Below are positions 1 to 5,346 of a stretch of DNA of 13,171 nucleotides, piece by piece (positions within the stretch are counted from its first letter, which is position 1; each line of letters starts with the position of its first letter). Below the pieces are notes generated by a model. The model saw only the letters and a list, made by a program, of their open reading frames with translations. It had not been told where the DNA came from and did not search any database. A program made the translations under genes and the position numbers. Source of the stretch: JAFAXD01 sp035472475 (GTDB taxonomy: Bacteria; Pseudomonadota; Alphaproteobacteria; Rhizobiales; Xanthobacteraceae); NCBI GenBank assembly GCA_035472475.1, contig DATIPA010000221.1:1-13171 (forward strand), read 5' to 3'.

Positions 1-195
1 TTTGACCCGTTCGGCAATACCCCAGCGCCGGCAGAACTCGACCGTCCGAATGCCGGTTGCAAACATCTTGGCATCGACCACCTCGCCGTCGCCCTGCTCG
101 ACCACGAGGCAGGGCACGCCGCGCCAGCCGAGATCGAGCGCGAGCGCGAGGCCAACCGGCCCGCCGCCGACGATGAGAACCGGCACCTCCGTCAT
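1..195 (-). CDS. FAD-dependent monooxygenase, N-terminal part (runs off the window)
   Basis: Only the first 65 codons are present; the frame is open to base 1. From the ATG at 195 the protein begins with a short strand and then the dinucleotide-binding motif VGGGPVGLALAL (residues 9-20), followed by VVEQ (31-34), the acidic end of the second beta strand that binds the FAD ribose. Residues 43-60 (AKMFATGIRTVEFCRRWG) match the segment after the first Rossmann strand in class A flavoprotein aromatic hydroxylases of the PheA/TfdB/MhpA type (FAD_binding_3 family). Members use NAD(P)H and O2 to hydroxylate phenolic or related substrates in the cytoplasm. The start is preceded by CAGGTG six bases upstream. 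It lies 61 bp downstream of the PPOX-like gene on the same strand and is probably co-transcribed with it. Family assignment is firm; the substrate is unknown. Confidence 0.88.
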   Translation of the reverse strand, partial: MTEVPVLIVGGGPVGLALALDLGWRGVPCLVVEQGDGEVVDAKMFATGIRTVEFCRRWGIAERVK

Positions 196-208
196 GATCG
201 CACCTGCG

Positions 209-241
209 CGCCCTCCAGATGCCCGGTACGGCCGGAGGGCG
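209..241 (-). repeat. Intercistronic hairpin (8-bp perfect stem)
   Basis: CGCCCTCC at 209-216 pairs with GGAGGGCG at 234-241 around a 17-base loop, between the PPOX-like gene and the monooxygenase start. There is no T-tract, so it does not look like an intrinsic terminator. The arm nearest the monooxygenase lies just upstream of its ribosome-binding site, so it could affect mRNA processing or translation (inference). Confidence 0.4.
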
Positions 242-256
242 TTGAGGAAGGGGCTG

Positions 257-694
257 CTACTTCAGGTTCAGCGGCGACCCGTCGAGATCTTCGGCGCGCT
301 CGACGCTGATGGTCACCGCAAAGCCCTTCTTGTCGGGATCGCGATCCTTCTCGGGCTGGATCAGCTTTTCCCAGACTTCCTCGTAGACCGGGCCCGACTT
401 GTGAATCTTTGCCGTGCCGTAAAAGCGCGCGATGCCGCCCTTGGGCAGCATGCCGGACTCGCGCAGCTTCGGATTACGGAAGTAAACGGTGAGTTTGGAG
501 CCGTCCTTGAGCGCCGCGTTGGTGGTTCCCTTGCCGCGTTCCCACAGCGCCAGATGCGTATCGTCGAGCACCATGGTGCTGCCGCGGGGGGTGACTTGCG
601 CAAAGCCGTCCGGCAGCACGCTCCCGACCAGACAGGGATTCGCCGGAAATGCCGAATTGATATGCTCATGCAGTGGCTTTGGAATGCTGGCCAA
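257..694 (-). CDS. Pyridoxamine 5'-phosphate oxidase-like FMN-binding split-barrel protein
   Basis: A 145-residue cytoplasmic protein of the PPOX-like split-barrel family. Recognisable segments are PCLVGSVLPDGFAQVTPRGS (20-39), LALWERGKGTTNAALKDG (48-65), GGIARFYGTAKIHKSGPVYE (86-105) and the C-terminal VERAEDLDG (131-139). Members bind FMN or a related cofactor (F420, heme) in a dimeric barrel; this subgroup has no assigned substrate that I know of. I chose the TTG at 694 because AAGGAG (706-701) sits six bases upstream and the family normally begins close to the IPKP segment; the frame stays open to a TTG at 727. The gene precedes the flavin monooxygenase on the same strand. Its upstream region holds two related hairpin repeats, the nearer one 32 bp from the start. 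Confidence 0.85.
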   Translation of the reverse strand: MASIPKPLHEHINSAFPANPCLVGSVLPDGFAQVTPRGSTMVLDDTHLALWERGKGTTNAALKDGSKLTVYFRNPKLRESGMLPKGGIARFYGTAKIHKSGPVYEEVWEKLIQPEKDRDPDKKGFAVTISVERAEDLDGSPLNLK

Positions 695-725
695 GAGACG
701 CTCCTTCACGAGTGTGGTGGCTCTC

Positions 726-766
726 AAGTTCCTATCATTCTTGCGGCACTCTCGTCATAGGAACTT
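726..766 (+). repeat. Palindromic element, copy A (10-bp stem, 21-base loop)
   Basis: AAGTTCCTAT (726-735) and ATAGGAACTT (757-766) are perfect inverted repeats around a 21-base loop containing CTTGCGGCAC (740-749). The loop and stem resemble the reverse complement of copy B at 816-860: the loops agree at about 15 of 21 positions and the stems differ in compensating ways. It lies immediately upstream of the PPOX-like gene. Confidence 0.6.
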
Positions 767-801
767 CAAATCCAAAACCACACTAGAATCATTATTTGCT
801 A

Positions 802-871
802 GTGTCCCTTTGATTCCGAAGTTCGCTACGGAGGGTGCCGCAAGATAAAGCGAACTTCGGACTCGGGACAC
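802..871 (-). repeat. Palindromic element, copy B (12-bp perfect stem plus outer 7-bp stem)
   Basis: The inner arms CCGAAGTTCGCT (816-827) and AGCGAACTTCGG (849-860) pair perfectly around a 21-base loop. Beyond unpaired spacers of 7 and 4 bases, outer arms GTGTCCC (802-808) and GGGACAC (865-871) also pair. The loop read on the minus strand contains CTTGCGGCAC, shared with copy A. A competing stem ACACTAG (780-786)/CTAGTGT (799-805) would use part of the left outer arm. The form suggests a dispersed palindromic (REP-like) element or a structured RNA; a genome-wide copy count is not possible here. Confidence 0.6.
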
Positions 872-994
872 CAGGACAGGTTGATTGATAGGGTGATCAG
901 CCGCGTCGTCCAATAGCCCGGTGATCATAGAACTCATGGGCGTTCGGACATGGACCGGCGGCGCCCGGCGCGAAACGAAATCGTGGTTCGGACT
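872..994. other. Intergenic region, no gene seen
   Basis: Between copy B of the palindrome and the stop codon of the binding-protein gene I see no convincing ORF, RNA gene or intrinsic terminator. Any promoter for the PPOX-like gene should lie between about 695 and 994, but I could not assign boxes. Confidence 0.4.
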
Positions 995-2002
995 CTACTT
1001 GGTGCGCTTCGCTCCCTCCTTCACGTAACTAAGATCGAAGTAGGGTTTCACATCCATCTTCGCTTTCAGGAACCCCAGATCCTGCTGGACGTCGATGCTG
1101 CGCTGGAAGGCGTCGATGTCAGGGAGCATGTCCGGATCGCGATAAAGGTCCTTGTTGGTGTACATCCACCCGGAAAACGCCGACGCTGGCAACTTGCTCA
1201 CCCGCTCCGCGATCTGCAGCAACTCATCACGATTTTTCGGATCCATCAGATAATGGAGCGCAAGCACCGAGTCTTCCATGAAATCGGCCATGGCCGCCTT
1301 ATTTTGCTGCAAGAAGCCGTCGCGCGCTGCCCAGACGATGAACTCGGAGCGTCCGATCGCGTCCTTCACCGTGAACAGGTTCCTGCCAATCGCCAGAAGT
1401 TCGGGATTGATCGAAAACGGAAGCACCGCTGAGATCAGATCAGCCTTCTTTTCTGCGAGCATGGCCCGCATGTTGGGGAAGCCCACTTCGACGACGTTGT
1501 AGTCGCGCTTGTCCTGCAGGCCGTGCTTCTTGAGCATGGCGCGCATGGCGATATCAACCGCGGCCCCGGCGCCGACCGTGGCCGCAACCTTGCCCTTGAG
1601 GTCCTCAACCTTGTTGATCGGGGAGTCCTTTAGGACCATGAAGGGCGAGGTGTAGTACCCGTCCACACCTTCCTGTGCCTCGTCCGCGATGACGCGCAAA
1701 TCCTGCAGATTGGCGTTTTGAACCGCGAGAGCGAATGAAGAATAGGCGAGCAGCGCGATGTCGATCTCGTTGGTCGCCAACGCGGTGATCATCGGCGGTG
1801 TACCTTGGAAGCGGATTAAATCGATGTCGTAGCTCTTCCCCTTGTGGCGGAGGATCGAAGGTTTTTCGTACAGAATGGTCGGGGAGTTTGCGACCGGCAC
1901 CACCCAGGCGATGCGAATCTTGAGCGGTTGTTGGGCGCTCGCCCCAGGAGCTCCAAGCCACACGCCCGTCACAGCCGCCAGCACCAACGCTGCAAACCGC
2001 AT
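995..2002 (-). CDS. ABC transporter periplasmic substrate-binding protein, NitT/TauT (SsuA/ThiY-like) family
   Basis: A 335-residue exported protein. Residues 1-23 form a Sec signal peptide (MRF, hydrophobic core ALVLAAVTGVWLG, cleavage after ASA). The mature part starts with a first strand, KIRIAWVV (28-35), and has the family's FQGTPPMITALATNEIDIAL (65-84), where the ligand loop and 'counting domain' boundary lie. VEDLKGKVAATVGAGAAVDI (132-151) and KKADLISAVLP (185-195) correspond to the second lobe. Such proteins capture an organic anion (sulfonate, nitrate, aromatic acid, pyrimidine precursor) and deliver it to the permease. The ATG at 2002 is chosen because GGGAGGAG lies just upstream and the signal peptide begins there; a longer frame to 2110 adds an implausible leader. 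It is oriented with the permeases and ATPase upstream but separated from them by about 600 bp containing an opposite-strand gene, so it may have its own promoter. Confidence 0.9.
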   Translation of the reverse strand: MRFAALVLAAVTGVWLGAPGASAQQPLKIRIAWVVPVANSPTILYEKPSILRHKGKSYDIDLIRFQGTPPMITALATNEIDIALLAYSSFALAVQNANLQDLRVIADEAQEGVDGYYTSPFMVLKDSPINKVEDLKGKVAATVGAGAAVDIAMRAMLKKHGLQDKRDYNVVEVGFPNMRAMLAEKKADLISAVLPFSINPELLAIGRNLFTVKDAIGRSEFIVWAARDGFLQQNKAAMADFMEDSVLALHYLMDPKNRDELLQIAERVSKLPASAFSGWMYTNKDLYRDPDMLPDIDAFQRSIDVQQDLGFLKAKMDVKPYFDLSYVKEGAKRTK

Positions 2003-2255
2003 ACTGCTCCTCCCCTGGGGTTGTAGAGCGCTGAATCTGCCGTCTTGTTCCGCGCGTTGTGTCGGCGCGATTTCAGGGACCTGGCCGTACGTTGTCAAGC
2101 GCGCCACCACCGACTATAGGCTGCTGCGCTGCAATAACGAACGTCGGAGAAATCTAAACACCAGCTAAACAGACCTTTCATATTCCTGACACGGTCATTG
2201 TGGGAACTGTTTCCGGGGGTTTAGACTCAAAAGTCGCGGAAAGGAGAAAGGTCCA
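2003..2255. other. Divergent intergenic region between binding-protein gene and small secreted-protein gene
   Basis: This region must contain the starts of two divergent transcripts. It is more AT-rich around 2130-2185. GGAAC occurs at 2203-2207, but no CGTT follows at 16-17 bases, so no EcfG promoter is called. A strong ribosome-binding site (AAGGAG near 2240) precedes the plus-strand gene. Confidence 0.35.
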
Positions 2256-2486
2256 ATGCGAAAACTCAAGATCGCGCTTGTCGCTGCAACCGTCCTTGGC
2301 GGTGCAGGCCTTGTGGCACCCGCCGCGTCCGCCATGCCGATGAGCGGCCTGGCAGGCGCGACTAATCAGCTTTCGGCCGATGTTCAAAACGTCGGCTGGG
2401 TTTGCGGCCCCTATCGCTGCTGGTGGCGCCCGAACTACTGGGGCGGGGGCTGGGGTTGGCGCCGCTGGGGTTGGCGCCGCTGGTAG
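2256..2486 (+). CDS. Small secreted Trp/Gly/Arg-rich protein
   Basis: A 76-residue precursor. Residues 1-26 are a clear Sec signal peptide (MRKLK, core IALVAATVLGGAGLVA, cleavage after ASA). The mature part is about 50 residues: a linker, then VGWVCGPYRCWWRPNYWGGG (47-66) with two Cys that could form a disulfide, and a tail of two Trp-Gly-Trp-Arg-Arg units. Many Rhizobiales have small exported proteins with a CGPxRCWWRPN-like segment; their function is not known to me. A strong AAGGAGA ribosome-binding site lies upstream and an intrinsic terminator downstream, so it is a self-contained unit. It lies on the strand opposite to the ABC importer genes and separates the second permease from the binding protein. 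The tail is encoded by an exact 15-bp tandem duplication. Confidence 0.78.
   Translation: MRKLKIALVAATVLGGAGLVAPAASAMPMSGLAGATNQLSADVQNVGWVCGPYRCWWRPNYWGGGWGWRRWGWRRW
2451..2480 (+). repeat. In-frame 15-bp tandem duplication
   Basis: TGGGGTTGGCGCCGC occurs twice back to back (2451-2465, 2466-2480) at the end of the small secreted-protein gene and encodes W-G-W-R-R twice. Because the unit is a multiple of three, copy-number change would lengthen or shorten the tail without breaking the frame. Confidence 0.85.
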
Positions 2487-2510
2487 TCAGCGCGCTCCGC
2501 AGAGATTGGC

Positions 2511-2543
2511 GGGCGGGCGCGCTTGGCCCGCCCGTTTCTTTTT
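2511..2543 (+). terminator. Rho-independent terminator of the small secreted-protein gene
   Basis: GGGCGGG (2511-2517) pairs with CCCGCCC (2527-2533) around a 9-base loop and is followed by a T-rich run (GTTTCTTTTT). It lies 25 bp after the stop codon. The T-tract is only on the plus-strand side, so it acts for the plus-strand gene and not for the convergent permease gene. Confidence 0.85.
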
Positions 2544-2608
2544 CGGCGCTGTGATGTACCGGGACGCAAAAAGAAGGAGCGCTTTCGTACGGAGGCGACT
2601 GCGCCGCG

Positions 2609-3454
2609 CTACACCGTGGCCGGCTCAAGCGCTTCCGGGTGCCAGACGAGGAGCCGGGCCCGCAGCACCGCCATCAGCTTGACCAGCACATAGCCCACCA
2701 CGGCGATCTCGATGATTCCGGCGAACACGCCGAGCGAATCGGCGAAGCGCGAGGCCGTTTGCATGCTCGCGCCGACCCCGTAGCCGCCCATCGCCATCTC
2801 GGTGAGGATGCCCACGATCAACGCGATCGGAAGTGCCACCTGCAACCCCGTGAAAATCTGCGGCAGCGCCGCCGGCAGCATGACCTCCCAGGTCAGGGCG
2901 CGCTCGCTCGTGCCGAGATTGCGCGCCGACCAGATCAGCTCCTTCTCGACGCCGTAGACCCCGACCACGGTCGCGGTCACGACCGGGAAGATCGAGTTGA
3001 ACACGATCATGGTGATCTTGGAGACATCGAAAAAACCGAGCCACAGCACGATGATCGGGAGGAACGCAATCTTCGGAATCGGGAAGCCGACCGAGATGAT
3101 CGGGTCGAAGAACCAATAGAATGAGCGCAGGCGCGCCATCGCAAGCCCGAGTGCGATTCCGGCGACGGCCGAGATAAAAAAGCCGGCGAGCGCGCGCCAG
3201 AGCGTCAGACCCATGGCCACAGGCAGTTCACCAGACGCCGTGTCGCTCGCAATCCGTTCAAGCACCGAACTGAATTGAGGCAGCATGAACGGGGTGACCG
3301 CTCCGCTGCGGGCAAATACTTCCCACGCGATCAGGAGCACGATCACTGGCGACCAGGCCACGAGGCCGCGTGCGACGCCGCGCAGGCTGGACGCCAGCGG
3401 CGACAATTTCAGCTCGTTCGGACCGCGCGCAAGCGTCTCGTCTATTCGCGCCAT
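2609..3454 (-). CDS. ABC transporter permease (second), SsuC/TauC-like
   Basis: A 281-residue inner-membrane protein. Hydrophobic segments lie at about 33-49, 88-108, 128-142, 146-168, 205-222 and 243-264. The cytoplasmic coupling (EAA) loop is WEVMLPAALPQIFTGLQVAL (189-208), with the conserved Gly and aliphatic positions. PIPKIAFLPIIVLWLGFFD (125-143) is the family segment of BPD_transp_1 permeases of the nitrate/sulfonate/taurine group. The N-terminus is about 20 residues longer than in the first permease. The ATG at 3454 overlaps the end of the first permease gene by 13 bp, which indicates translational coupling. The two permeases differ clearly in sequence, so the channel is probably a heterodimer rather than the homodimer usual for SsuC/TauC. 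Confidence 0.93.
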   Translation of the reverse strand: MARIDETLARGPNELKLSPLASSLRGVARGLVAWSPVIVLLIAWEVFARSGAVTPFMLPQFSSVLERIASDTASGELPVAMGLTLWRALAGFFISAVAGIALGLAMARLRSFYWFFDPIISVGFPIPKIAFLPIIVLWLGFFDVSKITMIVFNSIFPVVTATVVGVYGVEKELIWSARNLGTSERALTWEVMLPAALPQIFTGLQVALPIALIVGILTEMAMGGYGVGASMQTASRFADSLGVFAGIIEIAVVGYVLVKLMAVLRARLLVWHPEALEPATV

Positions 3455-4197
3455 CGCAGCACCCTTTGCATTGCGACCTGGTAGGCGCGGTCGGCAATGA
3501 AGCCGAGCAATGCCACGAACAGTACGACTGCGAACATGCCGTCATAGTTGCCGCCGTCCCCCAGAAAACCGATAAGGTAGCCGAGCCCGCTGCGGGCAAC
3601 GATCAGCTCGGAGGCAACCAACAACACCCACGACAGCGCGAGCGCGGTGCGCACACCGTTGAGCAGCTCCGGCATCGCGCTCGGCACCACCACGTCCCAC
3701 AGCGTGCGCATCCGGCTGGCGCCGAGGCTGCGTGCAGACCAGACCAAAGTCTGCTCGCTGCCGCGCGCGCCGTTGAACGCCCCAATAGTGACCGGCAGCA
3801 TGCAGCCTAGGAAGATCAGCAGGATCTTGGACGCGTCGCCGAAACCAAGCCAGAGAGCGGTCACTGGGATCAGCGCCGACTTGGGGAGCGGATAAAAAAT
3901 CTCCACGATCGGACTGAGCACCGAGCGCACCGGCCGCCACCACGCCATCGCGATGCCGAGCACGGCGCCGATCACGATCGCCAGCAGCAAACCCATGCCG
4001 CCGCGGTAGAGGGACGCCCCGGCATTGCCCCAGAAATCATCGCTCTCGATGAGTCTCACGCCAGCTTCGAACACGGCCGTCAGCGGCGGCAGCACCGCGG
4101 TCGAGACCCAGCCGAAAGAGCTCACCGCCTGCCACAATGCGAGCAGAATGACGATCGGCAGATAGCGAAACGCCCCGCTCGCGATGGCGCCGGTCAT
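3442..4197 (-). CDS. ABC transporter permease (first), SsuC/TauC-like
   Basis: A 251-residue inner-membrane protein with hydrophobic segments at about 11-28, 67-86, 107-118, 123-141, 185-200 and 221-236. The EAA coupling loop is WDVVVPSAMPELLNGVRTAL (167-186). FYPLPKSALIPVTALWLGFG (101-120) is typical for permeases of the nitrate/sulfonate/taurine family. The ATG at 4197 overlaps the ATPase stop codon (ATGA), a classic sign of translational coupling, and its own 3' end overlaps the second permease. It forms the membrane channel together with the product of the next gene. Confidence 0.93.
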   Translation of the reverse strand: MTGAIASGAFRYLPIVILLALWQAVSSFGWVSTAVLPPLTAVFEAGVRLIESDDFWGNAGASLYRGGMGLLLAIVIGAVLGIAMAWWRPVRSVLSPIVEIFYPLPKSALIPVTALWLGFGDASKILLIFLGCMLPVTIGAFNGARGSEQTLVWSARSLGASRMRTLWDVVVPSAMPELLNGVRTALALSWVLLVASELIVARSGLGYLIGFLGDGGNYDGMFAVVLFVALLGFIADRAYQVAMQRVLRWRE

Positions 4198-4991
4198 GAG
4201 GAGCGCGTCCCCTGCGCCTTGATCGCCTCCGTCCGCACCAGGTCCCAGATCTCGTCGACCTTTTCGACGAATGGCTTGCTCTTGAACAAATGCGGATCGC
4301 TGCGGTCGAAATTGGTCTCGATAATGGCCTTGATACGGCCGGGCCGCGCCGACATCACCGCGACACGGCGGGCCAAGTAGACAGCTTCCTGTACGTCGTG
4401 GGTGACAAAGATCACCGTTTTGGGTGAGCGCCCCCAGATGCTCAGCAACTCGGTCTGCATCAGGCTGCGCGTCTGCGCGTCAAGCGCGCCGAACGGCTCG
4501 TCCATGAGCAGGATTTCTGGATCGATGGCGAGGGTGCGCGCTAACGCGGTACGCTGCTTCATGCCGCCGGAGAGTTGCGAGGGATAGCTGTCTTCGAACC
4601 CGTGCAGCCCGACCAGATCGATGAAGGACTGCGCCCGCTTTTCCTGCTCGGCAGCGGGAAGTCCCGCGCGCTTGAGACCGTACATGACATTGGCACGCAC
4701 CGTCTTCCACGGAAACAGGGCGAAGTGTTGAAACACGATGCCACGGTCGGGTCCGGGTCCGCCGACCGGCTTGCCGTCGACGGTGATGGAGCCGGTTTCG
4801 GTCGGCAGGAAACCGCCGAGCAGATAAAGCAGCGTGGACTTGCCGCAGCCCGACGGTCCAAGCAAGGCCAGGAATTCGCGTTGTCCGACTTGCAGCGAGA
4901 CGTCGTCGACGGCCAGCACCGGTTTGCCGTGCGGCGGGCGATAGACATGGCTGAGCCGGTCGATGACGATTTGAGCGCCGTTCGCAACCAT
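4194..4991 (-). CDS. ABC transporter ATP-binding protein, NitT/TauT (SsuB/TauB-like) family
   Basis: A complete 265-residue ATPase. Visible motifs are Walker A GPSGCGKST (45-53), Q-loop Gln88 in VFQHFALFPW, signature LSGGMKQR (140-147), Walker B ILLMDEP (160-166), D-loop GALD (168-171) and switch His198 in FVTHD. The FALFPWKTVRANV segment after the Q-loop and the C-terminal region (240-260) fit the sulfonate/nitrate/taurine subfamily. It powers uptake through the two permeases encoded immediately downstream. The ATG at 4991 has GAGGGA a few bases upstream. It is the first recognised gene of the importer operon; a possible 47-codon ORF ends 13 bp before it. Confidence 0.95.
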   Translation of the reverse strand: MVANGAQIVIDRLSHVYRPPHGKPVLAVDDVSLQVGQREFLALLGPSGCGKSTLLYLLGGFLPTETGSITVDGKPVGGPGPDRGIVFQHFALFPWKTVRANVMYGLKRAGLPAAEQEKRAQSFIDLVGLHGFEDSYPSQLSGGMKQRTALARTLAIDPEILLMDEPFGALDAQTRSLMQTELLSIWGRSPKTVIFVTHDVQEAVYLARRVAVMSARPGRIKAIIETNFDRSDPHLFKSKPFVEKVDEIWDLVRTEAIKAQGTRSS

Positions 4992-5004
4992 CGGTCCCTC
5001 GCGC

Positions 5005-5148
5005 TCAGCCGCGTGTCGACACGATAGTCAATCGGCCGATCGCTGCTTTGGGGGCGGGCACGCCGCGAATACGATCGAAGCTGACATGAATCGGCAAATC
5101 GAACTTGTTCGAAACTCTCTCGGCGCTGAACGATCGTTGCATGAGCAT
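5005..5148 (-). CDS. Possible small ORF upstream of the ABC operon, unrecognised
   Basis: A 47-codon frame from ATG at 5148 to TGA at 5005, ending 13 bp before the ATPase start on the same strand. The translation (MLMQRSFSAERVSNKF..., ending AIGRLTIVSTRG) has mixed composition with no signal peptide or membrane span. Its placement would make it a leader gene or the remnant of a longer gene. There is no clear ribosome-binding site (GGGAA just upstream), so it may be chance. Confidence 0.22.
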   Translation of the reverse strand: MLMQRSFSAERVSNKFDLPIHVSFDRIRGVPAPKAAIGRLTIVSTRG

Positions 5149-5346
5149 TTCCCGCGGCTGCCCTGCGCAACCCTTGGTTTTTCTGTCGTTTCCCGGCGTT
5201 CCGGGCGCGGTCCGGCCTCCGCGATTGATACAGGGTAGCCGGCGCGCTGTCGAGGCGGCGGGCAAGCACGTCGCGTCGGGCGTGCCGCTTGCCGACCGCC
5301 ATGCTAGATATTGTCCCCCGCCCGTGCCCACAAATCGGTCAGGGTC
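5149..5346. other. Upstream region of the cyclase gene, no boxes assigned
   Basis: This is part of the divergent region between the ABC operon and the cyclase gene. I see no RNA gene, strong inverted repeat or convincing -35/-10 pair. Promoters for both transcripts should lie in 4992-5346. Confidence 0.35.

Noticed and set aside
2..760. Long plus-strand open frame of about 250 codons
   Set aside because: It is the mirror of the minus-strand monooxygenase and PPOX-like genes, which have clear motifs; its own translation has none. GC-rich coding DNA commonly leaves the opposite strand open.
2203..2230. GGAAC upstream of the Trp-rich secreted-protein gene as an EcfG promoter
   Set aside because: No CGTT follows at 16-17 bases; the sequence there reads GACT/ACTC.
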